From Vulcanimicrobiota bacterium (GTDB taxonomy: Bacteria > Vulcanimicrobiota > Xenobia > Xenobiales > JADMJV01): a DNA stretch of 64,000 nt. The notes beneath the pieces are model-generated. The model was not told the origin of the DNA, made no database searches, and saw only the letters and a list, made by a program, of their open reading frames with translations. The stretch covers positions 62,001 to 126,000 of the forward strand of contig JAHBVR010000004.1 of NCBI GenBank assembly GCA_019637395.1, in the 5' to 3' direction. Numbering within the stretch: the stretch's first letter is position 1; each line of letters opens with the position of its first letter. The translations under genes were made by a program, and so were the position numbers. Below, piece by piece: positions 35,408 through 44,484 of this stretch.

Positions 35408-36121
35408 TCAGAGCATTCGGTTGCGCGGGGGAACCCGCAGATAGATTTCTTGCACCTCGGTGCGTTTTCCCGCCTCGGGAGATTTCCGTCCATCCCAAAG
35501 CAAGCGCAGGCGGACGGTTACGGCGGCGGTTGTTCGGGTTACTTCCAAGCCAAGCAATTGGGATGTCAGCCGTCTGGTTCTCAAGACCTGGGAGGTATAG
35601 AGGGGCCCCGTAGCGGGGGGCGTCAAAGCGTAGTCGGTCAGGTAGTCCGTCCAATTTTTCCAACCGCTGCCCCGATTGGAGCCCACGTTCGCGGGTTCAA
35701 TTTCCAACCGGTAAAGAGAGCCTTTGGGGACGCCCAGATCGCTATGGTAAAGCCAGTAGCGGTTCCATTCGGGAGCTCCGTCCTGAGGCTGAAATGCCTG
35801 GGGTTGACCCCACTCGCTCATTCCCACCATGCACAGGATGTGTCGAACTTCATCGCGGGGGCCGGCACTGGTGGAGACCGTGACTCTTCGGGAATTGTCG
35901 TTCTGGATTTTGATGCTGCTGAAGGTGCTGGATTCGATGTCCCGCCGCAGGCGCGCCACCAGGCTTTCGATTTCGCCCAAGATGCCCATGCGCGTGGTGC
36001 CGACCCCGAATGCTTGAAAGCCAAAGTTCAGCACGACAAAGAGCGTAACCAGCAAAAGGCCCAACATTCCGGTGCACAGGAGCGCCTCGGCCAGGCTGAA
36101 GGCCTGGCGCTTTCTGCTCAT
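35408..36121 (-). CDS. Type IV prepilin-like protein, PilW/GspJ-sized (237 aa)
   Basis: ATG at 36121 overlaps the previous stop (ATGA). MSRKRQA is followed by FSLAEALLCTGMLGLLLVTLFVVL: prepilin cleavage after Ala, with Phe at +1 and Glu at +5, then the hydrophobic helix. ESLVARLRRDIESS resembles the post-helix segment of PilW-like proteins and of the prepilin at 1434-2210. The globular part of about 180 residues is unassigned. The gap to the next gene is 16 bases. Cleavage after Ala rather than Gly is known but less common. Confidence 0.8.
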   Translation of the reverse strand: MSRKRQAFSLAEALLCTGMLGLLLVTLFVVLNFGFQAFGVGTTRMGILGEIESLVARLRRDIESSTFSSIKIQNDNSRRVTVSTSAGPRDEVRHILCMVGMSEWGQPQAFQPQDGAPEWNRYWLYHSDLGVPKGSLYRLEIEPANVGSNRGSGWKNWTDYLTDYALTPPATGPLYTSQVLRTRRLTSQLLGLEVTRTTAAVTVRLRLLWDGRKSPEAGKRTEVQEIYLRVPPRNRML

Positions 36122-36579
36122 CAAGGCACCACCGCACGCGAATAAAGGAATCTCGATACGCTGACCTGTTGCAAGCCTATGCCGGCCTTGGGCCTGCCGG
36201 GCTGGTCCTGGTTCCACCACACCCGAACGGTGAAAAGGTAACCTCCAGAATAGGGACTGGCCAGGTCCAGCGGGTCTCCGGCTACGGATTCACGGGTAAC
36301 CTCGACATAATATTGGGTGCTGAGGGAGGAATCACTGAGATAGAGAGCCTGCTGGCTGAGGCCGGTGGTGAAATTGGCTTGCTCGGTTACTTCCTCGAGC
36401 TTGCTGGTGGCTAGATTCATAGCCACTACATTGGCGCGATTTTTGGTGTTGACCAGCAGCATCGAGGCGAAAACCTGAACCGTGGCTACAATGAGCAAGG
36501 CCAGCAGAGCAGTGGCCACGACCATCTCTGCGACGGTAAGACCTTGTTTGGCTCGTGTCCACGAGCGGAGTCTTTTCAT
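36121..36579 (-). CDS. Type IV prepilin-like protein (152 aa)
   Basis: Leader MKRLRSWTRAKQG is followed by LTVAEMVVATALLALLIVATVQVF: cleavage after Gly, Glu at +5, then the pilin helix. NLATSKLEEVTEQ is the usual downstream helix of PilV/GspI-like minor pilins. It is the same length as the prepilin at 979-1437 and, like it, is followed by a longer PilW-sized prepilin. The two clusters probably share origin and role. First gene of a three-gene operon whose last member is the 793-aa PilX-like protein. Confidence 0.8.
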   Translation of the reverse strand: MKRLRSWTRAKQGLTVAEMVVATALLALLIVATVQVFASMLLVNTKNRANVVAMNLATSKLEEVTEQANFTTGLSQQALYLSDSSLSTQYYVEVTRESVAGDPLDLASPYSGGYLFTVRVWWNQDQPGRPKAGIGLQQVSVSRFLYSRAVVP

Positions 36580-36630
36580 CGCCTCCAGATGATTCGAGAT
36601 CCGCCTATGGATGCCTCGTGCAAGGAAGCT

Positions 36631-36663
36631 GCTGAAGAACTCGGCAAAGCCGGGTTCTTCAGT
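36631..36663 (-). terminator. Long hairpin between a 79-aa orphan gene and the second pilin operon
   Basis: Stem of 15 pairs (two G-U type in the RNA) with a 3-base AAA loop: 36631-36645 with 36649-36663. It lies 67 bases after the orphan gene's stop, before the pilin operon start. The T-tail on the minus strand is poor (cttcctt), so it may terminate weakly or stabilise a 3' end. Confidence 0.45.
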
Positions 36664-36729
36664 CAGCGACGATCAACAGGTTGTGCTAGGGGTTCCCCCG
36701 GACGCCACAAAGGAGTTTTCAGCGCCCAT

Positions 36730-36969
36730 CTAACCTACGAAGTCGAAGGAGCCGCCAGCTGTAGGGGCGGCCTGAGGAGGCGGGATGTAAGGCGCGCTTT
36801 CGCTACTTTGGAAAGTGTCCATCATGGGCTGGGCCGACGGCATCATCATCGAGGAGTCCATCGGTGCCGCCGCCCCGGCGTCGGAGTTGCCGGAACTAAA
36901 GTCGAGAAGACGGGAGCCGCCTGCTTCGGAATCGGTGTTGGAGTAACTGCGGATCATACTGACAGCCAT
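36730..36969 (-). CDS. Small Met/Ser/Pro-rich protein of unknown function (79 aa)
   Basis: An AGGAGA ribosome site 6 bases before the ATG at 36969 supports this start over the longer open frame. Sequence: short basic N-terminus (MAVSMIRSYSN), then Asp/Gly/Ser-rich sequence, a Met cluster (SSMMMPSAQPMM), a Pro run and a C-terminal GGSFDFVG. There is no membrane segment, signal peptide or known family; probably disordered. It is divergent from the giant sensor kinase and may share its regulatory region. Confidence 0.6.
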   Translation of the reverse strand: MAVSMIRSYSNTDSEAGGSRLLDFSSGNSDAGAAAPMDSSMMMPSAQPMMDTFQSSESAPYIPPPQAAPTAGGSFDFVG

Positions 36970-37197
36970 GCGTTGTTCTCCTAAGGTGTGTGTTTGATCA
37001 GGATAGCATTGCGCCAAGTTAACATCCAGGCCGATTGTGTCAGCAATGTACAACCGCTCGGGTGGCTGTTTTAACGCTTGTTTAACGCTGCTTTTGAGTA
37101 CTCCGCTCCCTACGTGAAGGCGCTGCCGCCAGCGTATTCTGGAGCAATCTCCGTAGGGAAATCCAGATTGCTTACGAATCGCGGCACATATCAGTAT

Positions 37198-40100
37198 ATG
37201 GGTTCCAGCTTGAAGTCCCCGGAGCGCGCCAGTTTTGTGCTCGCCGTCCACGGTAGTAGCCCAACTTTCCGGGAAGAACTGCGCTATTTGGCGCGCGTCC
37301 CGGGGGGGCGCCTGGCCGATACGCAGGGTGACGGAAGCCTGCACGTGCGCGCCGGGGGAGCTCGCCTCAGTTGGGACGATCTTGGCTACACTTCTATCCC
37401 TACCGTGCTGGTGCTGCTCCAAGATGACGAGCAGGCGGAAAAGCTTTACGAGCAACTCGCTCGCGTCAATGGCAAGCTGGTGGTGCCGCCTGGTCTGGCT
37501 TTGACCTGGGGTGACCGGGCCGCCCTGATCTGCGAACCCAGAGAATGGACCGCGCGCATTCCTTTGCTATTCCAAATCGCCGTCGACGCCGAGAGCCGGC
37601 GCCTGATCGAGGAGCGCCTCCCGGAGATCTGCGACCTTTTGCAACAGGCCACCGGCCACGACTTCCGCCATTATCGACAGGCGTTTGTGGCCCGCCGGGT
37701 GGAGCGGCGCATGGGCTTTACCCACCTGTTGAACCTGGACGATTACCTGGAGCTGATTCGCTCGCACCACGAGGAACTGCAGTTGCTTTTTCAGGATCTG
37801 CTGGTGGGAGTGACCCAGTTCTTTCGCGATCCCGATTCCTGGGAAGCGCTCGGCGGGCCCTTGCTGGAAATGTTGCGCAGCGGCGGCGGCTTGCGCATCT
37901 GGTCGGCCGGTTGCGCCACCGGCGAGGAAGCTTATAGCGTGGCCATGCTGGTGCTGGAGCTGTTGGAGGCTCACGATCTGAAGGCTGACGTGAAAGTGCT
38001 GGCCACCGACATTGATGAAGAAGCGTTGGCCGTGGCTCGCAGCGGAACCTACGGGATACACCTGAAAAATCACCTCTCTCCCGAACGTCTGTCGCGATTT
38101 TTCACCAGCACCGGAGAGGGTTATCGTATCTCCCGGGAGGTCCGCCAGATCTGTCAGTTTTCCCAGCACAACCTGGTTACCGACCCCCCTTTCGTGGAAA
38201 TCGATCTGGTGTTGTGCCGCAATGTCTTGATTTATCTCTCGCCGGCTCTGCAACAAAAACTGGTGCCGCTCTTTCACTACGCCTTGCGCGGCGGCGGCTA
38301 TCTGCTGCTGGGTAGCTCGGAAACGCTGGGAGACTCCTCGGCGCTCTACCAATTGGCCAGCGAGCAGGCGCGCCTCTATCGCCGCCTGGAGGCCGCCACC
38401 TCGGTGAGTCTGGGCAGCCCCGATCTGTTCCTGCGCAGCATGTTGCGCAATTCCAACCGCGACGTGGACCTGACCCAACTGGTGGGGGGCATCCTGGCCG
38501 ACGAATTCACCCCGCGCGCCCTGGTGGTTAACCGCGAAGGCGCCATTCTCTGGTCTTCCGGACGGCTCGAGCATCTTTTTCGCCTGGGCGAAGGAAATTT
38601 TCAGAACCAGGTTGTCCAGCTGGCTCGCAAAGGCCTGCGTAACCTCCTGCGCAGCGCCCTGCTGCAAGCCACTCGCGAGCAACGTACGATTTTACAGAGC
38701 GGCATCCGCATCGAGGCCAATGAGGAAGGACCGGCATGTTTGCTGGATCTGACCGTGCAGCCCATGCCCGAAATGGGCTCGCATACCGGTCTTTACCTGT
38801 TGGTTCTGCAAGACCGTCCGGTGACTTTAGCGCCGGCCCATGAGGATTCCGGCGGTGACGGGCGTCTCTTTGAAGTGGAGCGAGAATTGGCGCGCGTCAC
38901 CGACGAGCTGGATCGGGTCGTGCAAGAGCTGGAGTCGGCCAACGAAGAGTTGAAAAGCTCCAATGAAGAGCTCTGGGCCATGAACGAAGAGCTGCGCGTG
39001 ACCAACGAGGAACTGGAAAAGTCCCGGGCCGACGTGGAACTTAAAAATAAGCAATTAAGCCGGGCAAACCTCGACCTCAGCCATCTGCTCACGGCTACCA
39101 ACATTCCCACCGTTTTTCTCGATTTCGACCAGCGCGTCTTGCGCTACACACCCTCGTCCCGCCGCTTCTATCCTTTCCAGGACTCGGATCTGGGCCGGCC
39201 CATCCACGAGATCCGTGACCTGGCCCTCAACATGCCGCCCATTCCCGCCCATCCGGAGCAGGATCAGGAGGTGGAAGTAGAGATGCCGGACGGCTCCAGT
39301 TTCGTGCGCAAGGTCCTGCCTTACCGGGACTATTCCGGCCAGGAACTGGGAACGGTGGTCACTTTTGCCGATGTCACCGAGTTGCGCCGCAGCCGCGCTC
39401 GCCTTGACGATAGCCTGAAAGAGCTGGAAGCCGTCTACGAGTATGCTCCCATCGCCCTGGCCGTGGTCGACAGCGAGATGCAGGTTACCAAAAGCAATCG
39501 CCTCTTTGAGCAGATGGGGATCACTCGCTTGCCCTTCGAGCTGAGAGAGGCGATAAAACGGGCCTGGGAAACTGCGGTTCCGGTGCACGATGTCGAGTTT
39601 TCCCAGAAAAGTCGCTATTACCGGGCGGGACTCTATCCGCAAAGCCAGACGGCCAATCTGGTGGTGCGCGATGTCACCGAATCCAAGCAACGCGAACAGG
39701 AAGCTCTGCGCAAGGACTCCTTGCTGCAGGCCAGCGGCGAATTCCTGGCCATTGCCGATCCCGAAGGGCCCCTGCTCTACCTCAACGAGGCCGGACAAAA
39801 GCTCTGCGGCGTCTCAGGCTTTCGCCTGCCCGGCCTGGAACAGTGCTTTTTTGCCGAGGAGCAAGAACGTCTGCGTGTGGAAGTTTTGCCGGCCCTGGAG
39901 AGCGGCTCGGGCTGGAGCGGGTCCTGGCGCCTGCGCCATCGCATCAGCGGTCAGGCCGTTCCGGTCAGGGTTTCTTTCTCACTGCTCGATTCCGGGCTGA
40001 TCCACGTGGTGGCCCGGGACCGCAGGCCCGAGCAGCAGTTGGAAGAGCTGCTGGCTCAAGAGCGCGAGGCGGCCCAGGGCATGCTCGACCAGATGCCCGT

Positions 40101-43100
40101 CGGCATTCTTTTTATCGATGCCAACTACCGCTACCTGGCTGCCAATACCGAGGCCTGCCGTATTCTGGAGCGCTCGCCAGAGGATTTGCTGAGTCGCACG
40201 ATACTGGAACTCACCCCGGAGTTCCAGGGCAGCCCCTTCCAAGAAGCCTTCGATCGGGCTCTGCGGGGCGAACCTCAGGTTCTGAGTCGCTACTGGGAGC
40301 CGCACGGTCGCTATTACAATGTTCGTTACCTTCCTCACCCTTCGGGAGTCATGAGCATTTTCGAAGACATTACCGAGGCCAAGCGCACCGAGGCGGTGGC
40401 CCAGGAGATGATTCTAGCCGTCTCGGGTAGCAGCGATTTCATCGCCACCCTGGATAGTTCGCTCAAGATCCGCTTCGTCAATCAAGCCGGATTGCGTTTG
40501 CTGGGGCGGGAACAGGCGGTGGGGCTGGAGTTGAACCAGCTTTATCCGGAGTGGGCCCGCGCCGACGTGCGCACCGGCCTGGCTCACCTGCAGCATGATA
40601 CTCATTTCACGGTGGAGACGGCTTTGCTCCGCCAGAACGGTGAGGAGTTGCCGGTCTCTCAGGTCTTCCAACGCGTTTTCGACGACGAAGGGCGAGCGCT
40701 GGGATACTGCACCATCGCTCGCGATATCACTGAACTCCGCCGTCGTGAAGCCTATCTGCGCGAAAGCGAGGGGCGTTTTCGCCGGGCTATTTCGCAAGCT
40801 CCGATCCCCGTGCTGATCTTCACCGAAGATGGAGAAGTTCTCTCGGTCAGCGACTCTTTGGTGGAGATGACCGGTTACGAACTGTCGGAAGTCGCCCGCC
40901 TGCAGCACTGGGTGCTCATCGCCCATCGTGAAAAGGCCGATTGGGTTCGCGAACAGCTGGTCGGCTGGTTTCAGAAGGAACGGCAGCAGAGCTTTGAGGC
41001 CAATGTCTATACCCGCCGGGGAGACGCCCTGTTCTGGCGCTTTACGGGATCCCCGGTGGGCATCCTGGAGGATGGCCGCCGTTACCTCGTGATGATGGCG
41101 GTGGATCTGTCCGAGCGCCTGGAGAAAGAGCGAGCTCTGCAGGAGGGCAGCAACTTTCTGCGGCGGACCCTGGATAGTCTGCAACTCTTCGCTGGCGTCT
41201 GTACTCCCGACGGGATTCTGGTCGAGGTCAACCGGACCGCTCTGGAGTTGGCTCATTTGCAGCCCGAGCAGGTGCTGGGTAAGCCTCTGGCTCAAACCTA
41301 TTGGTGGTCTCACGACGCCACCCTGCGGCACGAGTTGCGCACCGCTTTGGAAACAGCTGCTACTGGAGAGTCCGTGCGTTTTGATACCCAGGTGTTGGTG
41401 TCCGACGGGCAGACCATGGCGCTGGATTTCCAGGTGGTGCCTATGCGCGATGCCGCCGGCCGCATCACTCACCTGGTGCCCTCCGGCCTGGATATTACCC
41501 AGCGTCTGGCCACCGAGCGCGCTCGCCAGGCCGATCAGGATCGCTTTCGAGCTCTGCTCAATTCCACGGCCGAGGCCATCTATGGTCTGGATTTGCAAGG
41601 GCGCTTTACCTTCGCCAACCACTCCTGCCTGGAGATGCTCGGCTACGACAGCGATACCGAACTGCTCGGCTGTGACGCCCACCAGAAAATTCACTATCTG
41701 CATCTCGACGGTTCGCCCTATCCGGCTTCCGAGTGCCCGATCCAACGGGCCCTGCGGAATTCTCAGCCGGTCTATGCTCCCAAGGAGTATTTGATCCGCA
41801 AAGACGGCAGCTTCATGCCGGTGGAGATGTGGGCCCACCCGAAACGTATCGCCGGCAGGATCACCGGTTGCGTGGTTACCTACTTTGACATCTCGGAGCG
41901 CCTGCGCATCGCCGAGGAACTCTCGCAGGCCAAAGCCGCGGCGGAATCGGCCAGTCAGGCCAAGTCCGACTTTCTGGCCAACATGAGTCACGAGATTCGC
42001 ACTCCCATGGCGGCGATTCTGGGTTATGTCGATATCTTGCTGCGCCAGGTCAGCGAGCCCGACGACGTCGAGTGTTTGCGAGTGATCCAGCGCAACGGCG
42101 TACACCTGCTCGAGATCATCAACGACATCCTCGACCTTTCCAAGATCGAGGCCGGGCGTCTGCAACTGGAGACCGTGCCGCTTTCCTTGGAGGTGGTGCT
42201 GGGTGAGGTCATGTCGCTCATGAACGTGCGGGCGGTTGAGAAGAACCTGCAATTGAGCCTGGACTTCGAAGGCGCCGTGCCGCGTACCATCACCAGCGAC
42301 CCCACCCGCCTGCGCCAGGTTTTGATGAATTTGCTGGGCAACGCCATCAAGTTCACCGAGGAGGGTTCGGTGGCCCTGCGCGTGCGCATGCGCGACCAAC
42401 ATCTGTTGGAGATCAGCGTCCGCGACACCGGCATCGGCATCTCTGAGGAGCAATTGGACCAGTTGTTCCAGCCCTTTACCCAGGCGGACACTTCGGTGAC
42501 CCGGCGTTTTGGCGGCACCGGCCTGGGGCTGGTCATCAGCCGGAAACTGATCGAGATGCTGGGGGGAACCATCGAAGTCAGCAGTCAGCCTGGCAGGGGG
42601 TCGATATTCCGCTTCACGTTGGCCACCGGCGATCTGGCCGGCGTCGAGTCGGTTCAGGAAGGTCCGATGGAGTTGCGCTCCTCCGCCAGCGAGGCGATTT
42701 CCGGTAATCTGCCGGACTTGAGCGGTTTGCGCGTGTTGGTGGTGGATGACCGCCGGGATATCCGCTATCTGGTGCAGAGTTATTTGGAAGAAGCGGGTGC
42801 GGCCGTGGAAACCGGCGGGGACGGCCAAGCGGCGCTCGACTACCTGGAGCACACCGCTCCCGACATCCTGGTGCTGGACATGCAGATGCCCCGATTGGAC
42901 GGCTACTCGACCGCTCGGGAATTGCGCCAGCGGGGCTGTAAAATTCCTATTCTGGCCTTGACCGCCTCGGCCATGAAATATGACCGTGAATTATGCCTGC
43001 AGGCCGGCTGTGACAGCTATCTGAGCAAGCCGGTGCAGCGCGCCGCGCTCTTGCGCCAGGTGGAAGTGCTGGTGCGGCGCGGCCAGGCTCTGCGCGTGCT

Positions 43101-43434
43101 GGTGGTGGAAGACAATCCCATGGCCGGAGTGGCTTTGCGGGCCACTTTGCAAAGTCTGGGGTGCGAAGCGACGCTGGTGGCCGATGGAGAAGGGGCTCTG
43201 GAGAAGGCCGCCGCCGAAGCCCCCGATTTTGCTTTCATCGATCTCGGCCTGCCCGGCATGGACGGCTGGGAATTGTTGCGCCTTTTGCGCCAGCAAAATC
43301 CTGGCTGTCGCTGCGTGCTGCACAGTGGCCGGGCCGCCGACGAAGTGGTCAGTCCTCAACCCGGACTGGCCTTTGATGAAATCGTGCAAAAGCCGGCCAG
43401 CCGCGATCAGCTTAACGCGATTCTCTTTCCTTGA
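37198..43434 (+). CDS. Giant soluble signalling protein: CheR - coiled coil - about 8 PAS - histidine kinase - 2 receivers (2078 aa)
   Basis: N-terminal region 1-140 is unassigned. CheR-type methyltransferase is at about 140-390 (WSAGCATGEEAYSVA, CRNVLIYLS). A coiled coil with NEELKSSNEELWAMNEELRV is at about 558-634. About eight PAS-like units follow to about 1575, separated by linkers such as DVTELRRSRARL and DITEAKRTEA. HisKA has SHEIRTPMA (His 1598). HATPase has LLGNAIKFTEEG, DTGIGISEE and GGTGLGLVIS. Two intact receivers have Asp 1894 and Asp 2015. Relatives usually begin with a CheB domain, but no Ser/His/Asp triad is visible here. ATG at 37198 is preferred; a TTG 40 codons upstream is open too. 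No membrane segments, so it senses cytoplasmic signals. Confidence 0.88.
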   Translation: MGSSLKSPERASFVLAVHGSSPTFREELRYLARVPGGRLADTQGDGSLHVRAGGARLSWDDLGYTSIPTVLVLLQDDEQAEKLYEQLARVNGKLVVPPGLALTWGDRAALICEPREWTARIPLLFQIAVDAESRRLIEERLPEICDLLQQATGHDFRHYRQAFVARRVERRMGFTHLLNLDDYLELIRSHHEELQLLFQDLLVGVTQFFRDPDSWEALGGPLLEMLRSGGGLRIWSAGCATGEEAYSVAMLVLELLEAHDLKADVKVLATDIDEEALAVARSGTYGIHLKNHLSPERLSRFFTSTGEGYRISREVRQICQFSQHNLVTDPPFVEIDLVLCRNVLIYLSPALQQKLVPLFHYALRGGGYLLLGSSETLGDSSALYQLASEQARLYRRLEAATSVSLGSPDLFLRSMLRNSNRDVDLTQLVGGILADEFTPRALVVNREGAILWSSGRLEHLFRLGEGNFQNQVVQLARKGLRNLLRSALLQATREQRTILQSGIRIEANEEGPACLLDLTVQPMPEMGSHTGLYLLVLQDRPVTLAPAHEDSGGDGRLFEVERELARVTDELDRVVQELESANEELKSSNEELWAMNEELRVTNEELEKSRADVELKNKQLSRANLDLSHLLTATNIPTVFLDFDQRVLRYTPSSRRFYPFQDSDLGRPIHEIRDLALNMPPIPAHPEQDQEVEVEMPDGSSFVRKVLPYRDYSGQELGTVVTFADVTELRRSRARLDDSLKELEAVYEYAPIALAVVDSEMQVTKSNRLFEQMGITRLPFELREAIKRAWETAVPVHDVEFSQKSRYYRAGLYPQSQTANLVVRDVTESKQREQEALRKDSLLQASGEFLAIADPEGPLLYLNEAGQKLCGVSGFRLPGLEQCFFAEEQERLRVEVLPALESGSGWSGSWRLRHRISGQAVPVRVSFSLLDSGLIHVVARDRRPEQQLEELLAQEREAAQGMLDQMPVGILFIDANYRYLAANTEACRILERSPEDLLSRTILELTPEFQGSPFQEAFDRALRGEPQVLSRYWEPHGRYYNVRYLPHPSGVMSIFEDITEAKRTEAVAQEMILAVSGSSDFIATLDSSLKIRFVNQAGLRLLGREQAVGLELNQLYPEWARADVRTGLAHLQHDTHFTVETALLRQNGEELPVSQVFQRVFDDEGRALGYCTIARDITELRRREAYLRESEGRFRRAISQAPIPVLIFTEDGEVLSVSDSLVEMTGYELSEVARLQHWVLIAHREKADWVREQLVGWFQKERQQSFEANVYTRRGDALFWRFTGSPVGILEDGRRYLVMMAVDLSERLEKERALQEGSNFLRRTLDSLQLFAGVCTPDGILVEVNRTALELAHLQPEQVLGKPLAQTYWWSHDATLRHELRTALETAATGESVRFDTQVLVSDGQTMALDFQVVPMRDAAGRITHLVPSGLDITQRLATERARQADQDRFRALLNSTAEAIYGLDLQGRFTFANHSCLEMLGYDSDTELLGCDAHQKIHYLHLDGSPYPASECPIQRALRNSQPVYAPKEYLIRKDGSFMPVEMWAHPKRIAGRITGCVVTYFDISERLRIAEELSQAKAAAESASQAKSDFLANMSHEIRTPMAAILGYVDILLRQVSEPDDVECLRVIQRNGVHLLEIINDILDLSKIEAGRLQLETVPLSLEVVLGEVMSLMNVRAVEKNLQLSLDFEGAVPRTITSDPTRLRQVLMNLLGNAIKFTEEGSVALRVRMRDQHLLEISVRDTGIGISEEQLDQLFQPFTQADTSVTRRFGGTGLGLVISRKLIEMLGGTIEVSSQPGRGSIFRFTLATGDLAGVESVQEGPMELRSSASEAISGNLPDLSGLRVLVVDDRRDIRYLVQSYLEEAGAAVETGGDGQAALDYLEHTAPDILVLDMQMPRLDGYSTARELRQRGCKIPILALTASAMKYDRELCLQAGCDSYLSKPVQRAALLRQVEVLVRRGQALRVLVVEDNPMAGVALRATLQSLGCEATLVADGEGALEKAAAEAPDFAFIDLGLPGMDGWELLRLLRQQNPGCRCVLHSGRAADEVVSPQPGLAFDEIVQKPASRDQLNAILFP

Positions 43435-44116
43435 GGAAATCCGCCAGCTCTCTGGGGTGATCGGTATTGATGCGATCGACGCCGGCCCGGTAAAACTCCG
43501 CCCAGGCTTCGGGCTCGTCGGGAGTCCCCCAGAGGCGCAGCAGCAGCCCTTTCTCGTGGACTTGTTTGACCAGGTCTTGCAGGCGCGCGCGAGTGCCCGA
43601 GGGCATGGGGCCTTCGCCCCTCCAGGAAGATTCCGGCCACCACGGCCCACTGACGTAGCGGCAATGGGCGGGTAACGTTTGGGCCCGCAATTCGGCCACG
43701 CTACCTTCCAGGGTGAGGTAGGGGAGGCGGGAAACGCGCTTGGGACGCAAGCCGCTGAGGATCACCACCGTTTGCTTGGGCGGGGGATTGGCCGTGAGTT
43801 CTTGTTCCAGCAGGGTCAGGGCCAGGTCGGGCTCGGCCTTGATGTCGATCAGCAGTTCCAGCGGCCTGCCCTGCCAGCGCTGCAGCGGTTCCAGGTAGAG
43901 TTCTCTGAGGGTGTTGTCCGGGTCCAGATCGGCGCGCGAATGAGCGACCAGCAGGCGCCCCTCGGAGGGGAACACATCCGCTTCGAGGCTCAGCATGCCA
44001 CAGCGGACGGCCAGTTCAAAGGGCTTTTCTTGTTCATAATCGTTGTGCGAATGGCCGCCCGGAGCGGCCAGCGCGAGCAGCGGGAAAAGTAGGCCCAGCC
44101 AGAGTTTCCTGAACAT
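43412..44116 (-). CDS. Exported PI-PLC/GDPD-like phosphodiesterase (234 aa)
   Basis: A signal peptide (MFRKLWLGLLFPLLALAAPGG) is followed by HSHNDYEQEKPFELAV, then SLEADVFPSEGRLLVAHSR. The two His and Glu-Ala-Asp are the metal/catalytic residues of the PI-PLC/GDPD-like TIM barrel. LLIDIKAE and DRINTDHPRELADFL close the barrel. It should hydrolyse a glycerophosphodiester or phosphoinositide-like substrate in the periplasm. The barrel is on the short side (usual 240-260). The last 23 bases overlap the end of the convergent sensor kinase gene. Confidence 0.82.
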   Translation of the reverse strand: MFRKLWLGLLFPLLALAAPGGHSHNDYEQEKPFELAVRCGMLSLEADVFPSEGRLLVAHSRADLDPDNTLRELYLEPLQRWQGRPLELLIDIKAEPDLALTLLEQELTANPPPKQTVVILSGLRPKRVSRLPYLTLEGSVAELRAQTLPAHCRYVSGPWWPESSWRGEGPMPSGTRARLQDLVKQVHEKGLLLRLWGTPDEPEAWAEFYRAGVDRINTDHPRELADFLKERESR

Positions 44117-44208
44117 TCCATGGCCTTCCGCCCGCGTCTGGGACTTCCCTATATCAGTTCACAACTTGGTAATAACCTGAGGGCCGAGTGTGGGATATAC
44201 ACGATCTG

Positions 44209-44484
44209 ATGATTACCCTTGCCACGCGCCCCCAAATGGTCATGGAAGTTTCCCCCGCCAGCGATTCCTGGCAGGCCAGTTGGTCAGCCTGGCGCTACCC
44301 CGAGGAGGAGCGTGGCCAGGGTCAGGGGCGGTCGGGCGGCACCGCTGCTCAGACTGGCTGCACCAATCTGCGCACCCTGCTCTCGAGCGAATCTTTGGGT
44401 GAAGTCTGGGAGGCGATGCTGGGTCAGACCAGTTCCCAGGACCTGGTCATCGACAGCTGGACTCAGTTGCTGCGACTGAATTAA
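44209..44484 (+). CDS. Small protein directly upstream of the orphan paralogue gene (91 aa)
   Basis: ATG at 44209 (MITLATRPQMVMEV); a GTG 7 codons earlier is also in frame. The middle is Gly/Gln/Arg-rich (ERGQGQGRSGGTAAQ) and the C-terminal half helical (NLRTLLSSESLGEVWEAMLG). The stop TAA is immediately followed by the GTG of the next gene, which implies coupling. No family recognised. A minus-strand frame also runs through here, but the coupling and the codon pattern favour this strand. Confidence 0.55.
   Translation: MITLATRPQMVMEVSPASDSWQASWSAWRYPEEERGQGQGRSGGTAAQTGCTNLRTLLSSESLGEVWEAMLGQTSSQDLVIDSWTQLLRLN

Noticed and set aside
40414-42852. 812-codon minus-strand open frame inside the giant kinase gene
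   Set aside because: Composition (His/Gln/Gly rich) is that of an antisense shadow in a high-G+C gene; PAS and kinase domains are clear on the plus strand.
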